This document shows positions 46,446 to 54,998 of a stretch of 64,000 bases of DNA, piece by piece. This DNA comes from Chitinophagaceae bacterium IBVUCB1 (GTDB taxonomy: Bacteria; Bacteroidota; Bacteroidia; Chitinophagales; Chitinophagaceae): NCBI GenBank assembly GCA_002127285.1, contig NFUW01000002.1, positions 582,744-646,743 of the forward strand, written 5' to 3'. The notes below the pieces were generated by a model. That model ran no database searches. It was not told the DNA's origin and worked only from the letters and a program-made list of their open reading frames with translations. The translations under genes were made by a program, and so were the position numbers. Every line of letters starts with the position of its first letter. Position 1 is the first letter of the stretch.

Positions 46446-47741
46446 ATGAAAAAAGCCATTCTCATTACGGCAAGCATAGCCATCAGCACATTGGCTATGG
46501 CACAGAAGATAAACATTCAGAATGCCAGCAATTCATTGAAGGATAAAGACTATAGGAAAGCTATAGAATATATCAATTTGGCAACAACTGATCCGAGTAC
46601 AAAAGACAACCCCAAAGCATGGTTTTTGAAAGGGAATATTTATATGGAAATGAATGGTGACCCTGCAAAGAAGGATGCCAAACATTACCGCGATGCTACA
46701 ACCGCTTATTTGAAAGCTGCTCAATTAGACGCTAAATACGAAAGAGATGCAGTGACACAGTCTTTACTATTTGCAGCGTATACTTACTATAATGATGCAG
46801 CTCTTGATTATAATAAAAAGAACTATGAAGAAGCAATACGTAATGCAAAAGCTGTTATTGATATCCATGCATTAGAAGGAGGTAAAAGATTTACAAGCAA
46901 AAGTTTTGATACTGTAGCTTCTGCATCCTTAATGATACAATCATATAGCTCCTATTATGCAGAGAAGTATGATGAGGCTATTCCTTTGTTGCAGACAATG
47001 AAAAATGACCCTATTGAAAAAAATGCCAATGTTTACCTATTGTTAGCTGACATATACAAGAGGACAAATAAAAATGCTGACATGCTTGCTATCATAGAAG
47101 AGGGAAGGGTAGCATATCCTGATAATCAAAGCCTTCGTAACGAAGAGTTGAATTATTATATCTTATCGGGAAAGCAGGATATATTGATGAAAAAACTGGA
47201 AGATGCAGTTGCTAAAGACCCTAAAAATGCAGACTTGTTAATCAATTTAGCGAATGGCTATACCAGTATGGCATTCCCTAAAAGTATAGATTCTAAAGAA
47301 CCTGTTAAGCCTGATAATTATGAGGAATTATTCAGTAAATCAGAAGATAACTATAATAAAGCAATCGGCTTAGACCCAGACAACGCAGGTTATAATTACA
47401 ACTTAGGAGTATTATATTACAATCACGCATCGGGCTATAATAAGCAGATGAATGATGCTGCAGACGCCGGCAATAAAACTAAAGTGCCTGCTGAAAGAAA
47501 GAAACATGAAGATGCTTATAACAAATTAATGAGTCAGCGTGATACATATTTTGATAAAGCAATACCATTTTTTGTAAAAGCGGTTAATACTTTAGAACCA
47601 AAAATTGATAAAGTAAGTGAAGAGGATAAATTCACCTATCAGGGTGCATTGTCTGCTCTTAAAGAGATATACGCACGGAGAAATGATATGACAAAATCAA
47701 ATCAATATAAAGAGAAGCTAAACGAATTTAAATCAAGATAA
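46446..47741 (+). CDS. Periplasmic TPR protein
   Basis: A 431-residue protein with a signal peptide (MKKAILITASIAISTLAMAQ, cleavage after residue 20) and about five TPR units (NPKAWFLKGNIYMEM, NYEEAIRNAKAVIDI, KYDEAIPLLQTMKND, NVYLLLADIYKRTNK, KAIGLDPDNAGYNYNLGVLYYNHA). Tyrosine- and asparagine-rich periplasmic TPR proteins of this kind are common in Bacteroidota and often act in envelope complexes. A long charged helix near 345-370 separates the last repeats. No clear partner. Confidence 0.83.
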   Translation: MKKAILITASIAISTLAMAQKINIQNASNSLKDKDYRKAIEYINLATTDPSTKDNPKAWFLKGNIYMEMNGDPAKKDAKHYRDATTAYLKAAQLDAKYERDAVTQSLLFAAYTYYNDAALDYNKKNYEEAIRNAKAVIDIHALEGGKRFTSKSFDTVASASLMIQSYSSYYAEKYDEAIPLLQTMKNDPIEKNANVYLLLADIYKRTNKNADMLAIIEEGRVAYPDNQSLRNEELNYYILSGKQDILMKKLEDAVAKDPKNADLLINLANGYTSMAFPKSIDSKEPVKPDNYEELFSKSEDNYNKAIGLDPDNAGYNYNLGVLYYNHASGYNKQMNDAADAGNKTKVPAERKKHEDAYNKLMSQRDTYFDKAIPFFVKAVNTLEPKIDKVSEEDKFTYQGALSALKEIYARRNDMTKSNQYKEKLNEFKSR

Positions 47742-47757
47742 TTTTTGAATATACATT

Positions 47758-47785
47758 AAGTGCCAGCCTGAAAAGGTTGGCATTT
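47758..47785 (+). terminator. Terminator after the TPR gene
   Basis: TGCCAGCCT pairs with AGGTTGGCA (G-T wobbles), loop GAAA, with a short T tail, 17 bases after the stop. Confidence 0.6.
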
Positions 47786-47853
47786 CTGTTTATATATATG
47801 GCAGAATGCGTATTTGTTAGTAAAACAATACACGATAAATAGGTTATAAATAT

Positions 47854-47861
47854 TAACTTTG
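47854..47861 (+). promoter_or_regulatory. -7 box for the desaturase gene
   Basis: TAACTTTG, 17 bases before the TTG start at 47879. It supports that start. Confidence 0.5.
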
Positions 47862-47878
47862 CATAAATTTTTTACGTT

Positions 47879-48979
47879 TTGTCTGAAATTAAAAAGCTGG
47901 ACATTGTCCGCTTTGCCCCCAAAAATGGCGAAGGATTCTACGATACACTCAAGAAAAGAGTTGACGCCTACTTTACAGAAAACAAGATAGACCCCCATGG
48001 CAATGCTTCTATGAAGCTGAAGACATTTGCTATGGTATCTATGTACCTGATTCCGTATTTGGTAATGGTATCGGGTGTGGTAACGAACCTATGGTTGTTC
48101 TACGGCTTGTGGTTTTTGATGGGTATTGGCATGGTAGGTATCGGATGCTCTGTAATGCACGATAGCAATCATGGCTCTTACAGCGATAATAAAACCCTGA
48201 ACAAATATCTGGGAAAAATTATAGCCCTTGTAGGTGGTTACGAGGTTACTTGGAAGATACAGCACAACATATTGCATCATACTTATACCAACATCGAGGG
48301 ATTAGATGACGACATCAATGCAGGTATCTTCCTTCGCTTTTCACCACATAGTAAGCGTTATTCTTTCCATCGTTATCAACATATATATGCTTGGGTGCTG
48401 TACGGTTTGCTTACGTTGCAATGGGCTACTATCAAAGACTTTCGTCAGGTATATGACTATCATAAAAAAGACCTGCTGAAAAAAGAAAAACTTACGCTCG
48501 GACAAGCTATGCTGCAATTAACCGCATACAAAGTGTTTTACTACTTGTATATGTTTATAATACCCATATTCGTAATGGGTATTGCATGGCAGCATATACT
48601 GATTGGTTTTTTGATTATGCACTTTGTTGCAGGCGTTTTGTTGTCTGCCATTTTTCAATTGGCGCATGTGATGGAAGAATGTGAATTTCCCGCACCTACA
48701 GACGATCGCAAAATGGAGAATAGCTGGGCAGTACACCAAATATTAAATACGGCTAATTTTTCGCCCACCAGCCCATTGATGAACTGGTTTGTGGGCGGGC
48801 TGAACAGGCAGATAGAACACCATCTGTTTCCGCATATATGCCATGTACACTACAAAAATATAGCTAAGTATGTAAGGCAAACAGCTAAAGAATACGGACT
48901 GCCTTATCAGGAACAACCCACTTTTGTACACGCACTGATAGAGCACGGCAGGATGCTGCGCAAATTGGGAAGAAGTTAA
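47879..48979 (+). CDS. Membrane fatty-acid desaturase
   Basis: A 366-residue integral membrane di-iron desaturase with all three histidine boxes: HDSNH (94-98), HNILHH (129-134) and QIEHH (near 320). A glutamine in the third box is typical of the linoleoyl-CoA/front-end-like group, though no cytochrome b5 domain is fused. About four transmembrane helices. It inserts double bonds into membrane acyl chains, probably as cold adaptation, which suits the cold-shock gene downstream. The start is TTG; the promoter box upstream supports it. Confidence 0.9.
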   Translation: MSEIKKLDIVRFAPKNGEGFYDTLKKRVDAYFTENKIDPHGNASMKLKTFAMVSMYLIPYLVMVSGVVTNLWLFYGLWFLMGIGMVGIGCSVMHDSNHGSYSDNKTLNKYLGKIIALVGGYEVTWKIQHNILHHTYTNIEGLDDDINAGIFLRFSPHSKRYSFHRYQHIYAWVLYGLLTLQWATIKDFRQVYDYHKKDLLKKEKLTLGQAMLQLTAYKVFYYLYMFIIPIFVMGIAWQHILIGFLIMHFVAGVLLSAIFQLAHVMEECEFPAPTDDRKMENSWAVHQILNTANFSPTSPLMNWFVGGLNRQIEHHLFPHICHVHYKNIAKYVRQTAKEYGLPYQEQPTFVHALIEHGRMLRKLGRS

Positions 48980-49052
48980 ATTAACATTTTACCTCTTTGA
49001 TAATAGTAGCTAAGTGCTATCTTTATAGTATTACTATTAAAATTTTATTACA

Positions 49053-49259
49053 GTGCAACAAGAAAAACTAACGGGAACTGTAAAGTTCTTCAATGAAGCT
49101 AAAGGATTTGGTTTCATTAAACACGACAACTCTAATCAGGAAACCTTTGTACACGTTACTGGATTAAAAGAACAAGTGAAAGAAGGTGACCATGTGGAAT
49201 TTGACCAACAGGAAGGTAAAAAAGGTATGAACGCAGTAAACGTTCGTAAAATAGCATAA
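49053..49259 (+). CDS. Cold-shock domain protein
   Basis: A 68-residue CspA-like RNA chaperone starting with GTG (MQQEKLTGTVKFFNEAK). RNP1 is KGFGFI (residues 17-22) and RNP2 reads ETFVHV rather than the common DIFVHF. One five-stranded OB domain makes up the entire protein. Its own terminator follows. It is 73 bases downstream of the desaturase on the same strand. Confidence 0.93.
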   Translation: MQQEKLTGTVKFFNEAKGFGFIKHDNSNQETFVHVTGLKEQVKEGDHVEFDQQEGKKGMNAVNVRKIA

Positions 49260-49283
49260 AGGTAATTTTGAGTTTGCAACACG

Positions 49284-49311
49284 AAGGGCTGATATATTTC
49301 AGCCCTTTTTT
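49284..49311 (+). terminator. Cold-shock gene terminator
   Basis: Arms AAGGGCTGA and TCAGCCCTT, loop TATATT, with a six-T tail. Confidence 0.85.
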
Positions 49312-49326
49312 GTGCCCTTTAGCCTG

Positions 49327-49334
49327 TATTTTTG
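49327..49334 (+). promoter_or_regulatory. -7 box for miaE
   Basis: TATTTTTG, 18 bases before the ATG at 49353; it overlaps the TTG at 49332, which is therefore not the start. Confidence 0.55.
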
Positions 49335-49352
49335 CAACCAGAAAGAATAGAA

Positions 49353-49955
49353 ATGAGCACTGCCGATAATAGCATATTGGGATTGAAAATGCCTACCGAC
49401 CCGCGATGGGTAGACCTTGCATCCATATCGCTGGAAGAAATACTGACCGACCATGCTTTTTGTGAGCAGAAAGCAGCCACACAATGTATATCGCTGATAC
49501 AACGCTACCCCGATAAGGTAGAATTGGTGAATGCGCTATCACCTGTAGTAACAGAAGAGTGGGGACATTTCCGTATGGTGTGGGCAGAGATGAAGAAGCG
49601 TGGCTACGAACTGGGCAAGCAGCGCAAAGACGACTACGTGAACCTGCTGCTGCAAAACGAACCCAAAGGCATACCCGTCGATGATAAACTACTGCATAAA
49701 CTAATGATATGCGCGCTGATAGAGGCACGGAGCTGCGAACGCTTTCGCCTGCTGAGTGAGGGGCTGGAAGAAGAGGCTTTGCGCAAATTTTACTACAAGT
49801 TTATGGTAAGTGAAGCAGGTCATTATCGTATGTTTATAGACCTTGCAGAGCAATATTACGGTCATCAGCAAGTACGCGATGCGTGGCACCAATGGCTGCA
49901 AATAGAAGCAAATGTATTGCTGCAATTAGCCCCACGTGGCGACAGAATGCATTGA
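49353..49955 (+). CDS. miaE: tRNA-(ms2io6A)-hydroxylase MiaE-like
   Basis: A 200-residue di-iron enzyme hydroxylating ms2i6A at tRNA position 37. Ligands are spread over a four-helix bundle: DHAFCEQKAA, EEWGHF, EARSCERF and SEAGHYRMF, the full set of Glu and ExxH motifs. LGLKMPTDPRWVDLA near the start is typical. The ATG at 49353 follows a -7 box. It pairs functionally with rimO and tilS only in being a translation-fidelity enzyme; the gene is alone. Confidence 0.92.
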   Translation: MSTADNSILGLKMPTDPRWVDLASISLEEILTDHAFCEQKAATQCISLIQRYPDKVELVNALSPVVTEEWGHFRMVWAEMKKRGYELGKQRKDDYVNLLLQNEPKGIPVDDKLLHKLMICALIEARSCERFRLLSEGLEEEALRKFYYKFMVSEAGHYRMFIDLAEQYYGHQQVRDAWHQWLQIEANVLLQLAPRGDRMH

Positions 49956-49957
49956 CA

Positions 49958-50038
49958 TCAGCATCCACCTTTGGAAGTAGATAGTATAATCATTGCTGTA
50001 ATGATGTACAAGAATATGGGTGGCAGTATTACGACCAA
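49958..50038 (-). CDS. Possible 26-aa membrane peptide
   Basis: A TTG directly follows the stop codon of the 50039 gene and opens a frame of 26 codons: a single hydrophobic helix (VVILPPIFLYIITAMIILS) and a TSKGGC tail. The tight coupling and clean helix are suggestive, but at this length chance cannot be excluded. Confidence 0.25.
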   Translation of the reverse strand: MVVILPPIFLYIITAMIILSTSKGGC

Positions 50039-50275
50039 CTAGTGAAACCCGAAGCTTGCATTCGGATGTTTTTTTGATGTTACTGACATCATGACGATAC
50101 CTGCTATCAGCAGTATAGCATCATATATAGGAGCAAGAAACATCAATAACCCTATATCTGCCCATCCACCCCTGTCTTGTGCATAAGCATAGCCGGCTAT
50201 ATTGATAGCAACGGCAATTACAGCAAAAATTATCAGACGAAACTTTGCATGGAATGTACCTTCTGTATCCGGCAT
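50039..50275 (-). CDS. Small membrane protein (78 aa)
   Basis: A 78-residue protein with two predicted transmembrane segments (FRLIIFAVIAVAINIAGYAYA and IGLLMFLAPIYDAILLIAGIVMM) linked by a polar loop. It starts 29 bases after the end of the ABC permease on the same strand, so it is probably the last substantial gene of the tdo-ABC operon. No family recognised; it could be an accessory subunit. Confidence 0.6.
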   Translation of the reverse strand: MPDTEGTFHAKFRLIIFAVIAVAINIAGYAYAQDRGGWADIGLLMFLAPIYDAILLIAGIVMMSVTSKKHPNASFGFH

Positions 50276-50304
50276 AATTAAAAGTAGGGAAAATAATCAA
50301 ATGC

Positions 50305-51618
50305 CTACTGCACGGAGTGTGTCATACGGCGGTTTGCATACAGGCTTATCAGCAATAATACAGAACTGAAAGATAACAGTACTGCAAGATGAGGTAGCAC
50401 ATCCTTTATATTACCATTGCGTAGTATGATGTGGTTGATTGCATCGAGCCCCCAATGCAGCGGCGATACTTTTGCCAGCTGCTGCATAACGCCGGGCAGC
50501 AAATCTACGGGTACCCATATGCCACCCATCGCACTCATAATAACCACCGATATGGCACCAAACGGCGTAGCTTGTGTAGCAGTTTTGAATACAACACCTA
50601 CCAGATAGCCATAAGCAGTAGCAGATAAGGCAATGCAAATAGCGATAGGCACCAGTACAAACGGATGCAGTCCCATATACAATGCAGGCAAGCCTAATTG
50701 TGGCAATACCCACAAACCGATAGCGCACATTACTGCAAACTGCGCAGTACATATCAGTGTATAAAAGAAGATTTTACCCAATGCTACGTAGTTATGTGCA
50801 AAAGGTATCAGTTGTATGCGGAGTGAACTGCGCTCTTCTCTCTCACGGAGCATATTGCCTGCAATGGGTATGACGATGAAGAACATACCGAATATAGCCC
50901 ATGCAGGTACATTGTGCTGAACGGAACTGATAAACTGGCTGATATTGCCTTTATCTCCCAATGCTTCTTCTTTGATACCAATGCCCTGAAATATTTTTTT
51001 GAAATCGTCCGTTTGTGCTGTATCGAGTGTTTCACCTGCTTCTGCCATACCCAGTTTACTAAGGCGACCTACCAATACATTGCTGCAACTGTATGTAATG
51101 TATTTATCGAGTGCGAAGCTGATAGACATACGGAATGTTGGCTTACTAACGGGGTCGAAGTACATGCGTACATACATACTATCCCGCATTTCTCTTGCAG
51201 GTAGCTTTCCCATACCTATCTTTTCGCTGATGCGGTTGGCAACTGTATTGGCAGCATTTATAACCTCTGCCGTTGCACCTTTGGGTATTACGATGCCTAC
51301 CCGATACTCACCGCCTTTCAGCAGCTTTTGCAGGTGTTCTTCACTTAATGGCTTGCCATCTATACTATCTACAACATGAAAGTTCTTGCTTTGCTTCAAC
51401 CCCTGCCTTATTTCCTGTGCCAGTCTGCCGTGGTCGTTGTCTGCAAGTAGCAGGTCGAAGCGTAATTCCTGATAATCTTTGAAAGGAGCATCCTGCACCA
51501 TTGCCATGACTACTATCAGCACGGCTGGCATCAAGAATAGCAGCATAAAGCCAGCCACATCTCTACGCAGCAATATCCATTCTTTTTGTATGGTAGCAAG
51601 TATCTTGTTCAAAATCAA
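50305..51618 (-). CDS. ABC-2 type exporter permease
   Basis: A 437-residue permease: one N-terminal helix (FMLLFLMPAVLIVVMAMVQ), a large extracytoplasmic domain (about 45-230, with LLLADNDHGRLAQEIRQGL) and five C-terminal helices containing the ABC-2 signature GGIWVPVDLLPGVMQQLAKVSPLHWGLDAI. Such transporters export lipids, polyketides or drugs. The ATPase lies 47 bases upstream, so the two form one transporter, probably as a homodimer. The substrate is unknown. Confidence 0.88.
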   Translation of the reverse strand: MILNKILATIQKEWILLRRDVAGFMLLFLMPAVLIVVMAMVQDAPFKDYQELRFDLLLADNDHGRLAQEIRQGLKQSKNFHVVDSIDGKPLSEEHLQKLLKGGEYRVGIVIPKGATAEVINAANTVANRISEKIGMGKLPAREMRDSMYVRMYFDPVSKPTFRMSISFALDKYITYSCSNVLVGRLSKLGMAEAGETLDTAQTDDFKKIFQGIGIKEEALGDKGNISQFISSVQHNVPAWAIFGMFFIVIPIAGNMLREREERSSLRIQLIPFAHNYVALGKIFFYTLICTAQFAVMCAIGLWVLPQLGLPALYMGLHPFVLVPIAICIALSATAYGYLVGVVFKTATQATPFGAISVVIMSAMGGIWVPVDLLPGVMQQLAKVSPLHWGLDAINHIILRNGNIKDVLPHLAVLLSFSSVLLLISLYANRRMTHSVQ

Positions 51619-51665
51619 AATTTAAAATCCTATTCTTCCAATTCCCAACCCTTCAATATCTTCAC

Positions 51666-52412
51666 TTAATCCCTCACACTATGTCCTGTATAATGCAGAA
51701 ATACATCTTCAAGCCTTTTGCAGTCAGTTGTATTATTAATCAGCTCTTTGGGTGCACCACGTACCACAAATTTACCTTCATCTATTATCACCACTTCATC
51801 GCAAATCAATTCAGCTTCTTCCATCAGGTGCGATGTGTAAACGATTGTTTTGCCCTGTTGATTATACTCCTTCAAAAAATTGAGTATCATAGCGCGGCTC
51901 TGCACATCTACACCAGCCGTCGGTTCATCCAGTATTATTAACGATGGCTGGTGCAACAGCGATGCGATGATATTTGCCCTGCGCTTCATCCCACCGCTAT
52001 AGCGGTTTATGCGTTTGTCAGCATGTTTATCGAGCCCCAGACGTAGCAGCAGGTCGTGTGTGCGGTCTTTGGTTTGCTTGTCGCTAAGCCCGTATAACTT
52101 ACCTATGTAGCGAAAATTTTCCCAAGCCGTCAGGTTGCTGAACATAGCTATTTGCTGCGGCACAACCCCTATCATTTGCCTGAGTGCGAGTGTATCTGCA
52201 ATGCAATCTTTACCAAAAATTTTAGCATTGCCTTTATCCGGCGTTACCAACCCGCATAGTATATTGATGGTGGTGCTTTTGCCTGCGCCATTCGGCCCCA
52301 ATAGCCCCATTATCTGTCCCTCTTGCACTTGTACAGATAATCCATCCAATGCAGGACTCCAGCCACCATTGTAGGTTTTATGCAGGTCTGTTATTTCTAT
52401 TGCTGCCGCCAT
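51666..52412 (-). CDS. ABC transporter ATP-binding protein
   Basis: A 248-residue ATPase with Walker A GPNGAGKST, the Q-loop region GVVPQQIAMFSNLTAWENF, the signature YSGGMKRR, Walker B LIILDEPTAGVD and the H-loop TSHLMEEAE. It is of the drug/lipid-export (DRA) subfamily, pairing with the ABC-2 permease downstream. Its ATG is 3 bases from the end of the tryptophan dioxygenase gene. Confidence 0.92.
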   Translation of the reverse strand: MAAAIEITDLHKTYNGGWSPALDGLSVQVQEGQIMGLLGPNGAGKSTTINILCGLVTPDKGNAKIFGKDCIADTLALRQMIGVVPQQIAMFSNLTAWENFRYIGKLYGLSDKQTKDRTHDLLLRLGLDKHADKRINRYSGGMKRRANIIASLLHQPSLIILDEPTAGVDVQSRAMILNFLKEYNQQGKTIVYTSHLMEEAELICDEVVIIDEGKFVVRGAPKELINNTTDCKRLEDVFLHYTGHSVRD

Positions 52413-52415
52413 CCG

Positions 52416-53432
52416 TTAGTTATAACCCAAGTCTTTGGTTAATTGTTCGGGCAATTGGGGCAAAGCATGCCTTGGCAGCAAGAAAGAGGTAAGCTCTGCT
52501 ATCTCTTTGAATATAATATGTGTGTCGGCTGCGGCACGCAAGTATTCGGCACCTGTACTGCCGCCGGTACCTACACGCTTGCCAATAGTACGTTGTACCA
52601 TGTGTATATGCCTGTGCCGCCACATAGATAAGCCTTCATCAATCTCCAACAAACTGCTGACGAGTTCATAAGGCAAGTGCAGCAGAGGATAGTCTCTATA
52701 CAGCATGATGAACAATGTGCTGCGGTTGGCTGCTATGCTGAAACGTCTGTCTTCGGGATAACTCGCTTCGTTGAGGAACAATTTATCAAAAGTAATGAGG
52801 TTTGTTTTTTCTGCATCTTGCAGGGTAGCCTCATAAGCATTGCGGTATTGTTGCCAGAAGTCTGCGGGTATATGCGGAGCAGATGCATAAGGCATACGCT
52901 CCAGCCATCTATTTATCAGCACTAATAAAGACTCTTGCGCTTCGGCTTCTTTTACACGTTCTATATCTTTTGGGTTCAGTTGAGAGATGTAATAGTTTTG
53001 CCCGTGGCGTTGCTGGTAGCCCAAACCGAGGGTAGCCTCAATCATCTTGAATTGTATGCTCTGAAAGCCCGATGCGGGACGCAACAAGTCGCGGAAATCG
53101 AGGAAGTCTAATGGTGTCATGGTTTCCATAATGCTCATTTGCATCACGGCTACTTCCATTATTTTACATATCCTTTTTACACGGTGCAGGCAGTTATATA
53201 TATCGGGCGAGTTGTTGGGGATATTTGGCTGCTTGAACACATCGCGAATGACGTTCAATTCAAACAATATTTGCTTGAACCACAACTCGTAGGTTTGGTG
53301 GATGATGATAAAGAGCATTTCATCATCGGCTTTAATGCCCTCTTTGCTGCTTTCGGGCAGTTGGGCATTCAGTATCTTATCGAGCTGTAAGTATTCACTG
53401 TAATATACAGGGGGGCGCTCCTTTTTTTCCAT
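52416..53432 (-). CDS. Tryptophan 2,3-dioxygenase
   Basis: A haem enzyme opening the indole ring of tryptophan to N-formylkynurenine, the first step of the kynurenine path. The 338 residues show the family motifs MLFIIIHQTYELWFKQILFE, LDFLDFRDLLRPASGFQS and WRHRHIHMVQRTIGKRVGTGGSTG, which include the haem-ligand His and the substrate-binding Arg. Long Bacteroidota form. It is the first gene of an operon with an ABC exporter. No kynureninase or formamidase is nearby. Confidence 0.92.
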   Translation of the reverse strand: MEKKERPPVYYSEYLQLDKILNAQLPESSKEGIKADDEMLFIIIHQTYELWFKQILFELNVIRDVFKQPNIPNNSPDIYNCLHRVKRICKIMEVAVMQMSIMETMTPLDFLDFRDLLRPASGFQSIQFKMIEATLGLGYQQRHGQNYYISQLNPKDIERVKEAEAQESLLVLINRWLERMPYASAPHIPADFWQQYRNAYEATLQDAEKTNLITFDKLFLNEASYPEDRRFSIAANRSTLFIMLYRDYPLLHLPYELVSSLLEIDEGLSMWRHRHIHMVQRTIGKRVGTGGSTGAEYLRAAADTHIIFKEIAELTSFLLPRHALPQLPEQLTKDLGYN

Positions 53433-53532
53433 AGGGTGGAAAATTACGAAAGCAAGGGGGTAAAAAGAAATGACTTATATCATGTAGCTAAGATTAAAGC
53501 TGCATATACAGACAGATAGATTATTTACTAAT

Positions 53533-53880
53533 TCAATTTAGAAATGATGGTGCCGAAATGTGCGGTGTCATGCGTTGGTGTTCAATAGCTATCTCCCAGC
53601 TATCGTAGTCTATAACAGTAAACCTTGCTGTTTCGTATTGCAGGTAATTAATGGTTAGTATGTTATGGTCAACAAATTGGCTTTCGTGTGCCAGTGCATT
53701 GATGGTGTCAAGGTCTATATCTATTTCAGGGTTCTCGTTGCCATTGCAGATAAACAACAACCTCTTACCGCTTAGTATCAGCCTGCCGTTGCAGCGTTTA
53801 TTATCTGCATGCAGCATAGATGCAGGTTCGCTTTTAGCAATGATTTCAATTTCCAGCAATTGCTCCAGGTATTTGTTCAT
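53533..53880 (-). CDS. PH-like hypothetical protein
   Basis: A 115-residue soluble protein. The central region (NGRLILSGKRLLFICNGNENPEIDIDLDTINAL) has the strand pattern of a bacterial PH/GRAM-type domain, beginning after a short helix. No signal or membrane segment. Function unknown. It lies alone between the EamA and tryptophan dioxygenase genes, all on the same strand. Confidence 0.6.
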   Translation of the reverse strand: MNKYLEQLLEIEIIAKSEPASMLHADNKRCNGRLILSGKRLLFICNGNENPEIDIDLDTINALAHESQFVDHNILTINYLQYETARFTVIDYDSWEIAIEHQRMTPHISAPSFLN

Positions 53881-53917
53881 AACCGTACAGATTTATTATT
53901 TACAATAATAATCCGCC

Positions 53918-54826
53918 CTAATCAATCCCACTTTTTTCAGCAACATATCCGCTTGCGGTAGGTCCCGGCTTCAGTAATCGAATCGTTTGTAAAACAACTG
54001 ATAGTAAAATTAAGCCCATTCCGCCATAAAAGCCAGCCCCCAGCTCTTTATTTTCTTTAAAAAACAGGAACGCCAATAAGATGCCATAAACAGGCTCAAG
54101 GTTAACGCTAAGGGTTGCCGTAAAGCTGCTGATAACTTTAAGAGCATTCAGTGCCAATGATTGTGCCCATACCGTGCAGCATAGGCTTAATATTACCAGC
54201 CATAGCCAGTCCATTGTAGTTGGTATTATTTGTGTAGATGGCTCATAGATAAATTGTAATGGCATCAATAGGGTGATAAACAGCCAACCCGTACCCATTT
54301 CGTAAAATACCATAGTACGTGCAGGGTATTTACCTGCTATTCGCTTATTCAGTACAGTAAATACAGAACTCAGAATGGCAGCTATTACCCCAAACAAAAT
54401 ACCTAAGCCATAAAATTGCTGAAACTGGTATATGAGATATACGCCAGCCAATGCCAACGCACCAATCAGTAATTCTTTATAATCGTGCTTGCCTTTGTTT
54501 ACAAATGGGTCTAATACAGAGGTGAATATACTGGCAGTAGATAGGCATACCAAAGCAATAGATGCGTTTGAAAACTTGATAGAACCATAAAAACCTACCC
54601 AATGCAGCCCCATCAGGCAGCCAATCAGTGCCAGTTGGCGCATATCCTTACGGGGTATGGCTACCCATTGCCTGCGGTAGTAGAGGATGCCTGCCATAAA
54701 CAGGGCTGTCAGCAGCATACGATACCAAACCAACATAGGGGCAGACAGGTCTATTGCCCTGCCAAGTACTCCCGTAAAGCCCCATAGCAATACAGCTATA
54801 TGTATTTGTATTAACGCTTTTTTCAT
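53918..54826 (-). CDS. EamA/DMT-family transporter
   Basis: A 302-residue inner-membrane protein of ten helices in two homologous EamA halves (VLLWGFTGVLGRAIDLSAPMLVWYR at the start of the first; FTVLNKRIAGKYPARTMVFYEMGTGWLF of the second; SFTATLSVNLEPVYGILLAFLFFKE near the end). Such exporters carry amino acids, nucleosides or metabolites. It is divergent from speA, so polyamine or amino-acid efflux is conceivable but not demonstrated. Confidence 0.87.
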   Translation of the reverse strand: MKKALIQIHIAVLLWGFTGVLGRAIDLSAPMLVWYRMLLTALFMAGILYYRRQWVAIPRKDMRQLALIGCLMGLHWVGFYGSIKFSNASIALVCLSTASIFTSVLDPFVNKGKHDYKELLIGALALAGVYLIYQFQQFYGLGILFGVIAAILSSVFTVLNKRIAGKYPARTMVFYEMGTGWLFITLLMPLQFIYEPSTQIIPTTMDWLWLVILSLCCTVWAQSLALNALKVISSFTATLSVNLEPVYGILLAFLFFKENKELGAGFYGGMGLILLSVVLQTIRLLKPGPTASGYVAEKSGID

Positions 54827-54921
54827 TTATTGAAGCACGATGTGCAAACATACACATTTGGTAGCGGCAGGGCGATTGTTATTTCTATGGAAAAGAGGCA
54901 AAATTTTTAGGCTAACATTTT

Positions 54922-54939
54922 AGTAATTAATTACTTTTG
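54922..54939 (+). promoter_or_regulatory. speA promoter with overlapping palindrome
   Basis: A perfect 14-bp palindrome AGTAATTAATTACT (54922-54935) overlaps the -7 box TACTTTTG (54932-54939), about 60 bases before the speA ATG. A repressor bound here would block the promoter. Confidence 0.45.
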
Positions 54940-54998
54940 TTATCCTAAATAAAAAAGCAGTATTTAATCAGGCAATCCGCATTTTTCCAACAAGATAA

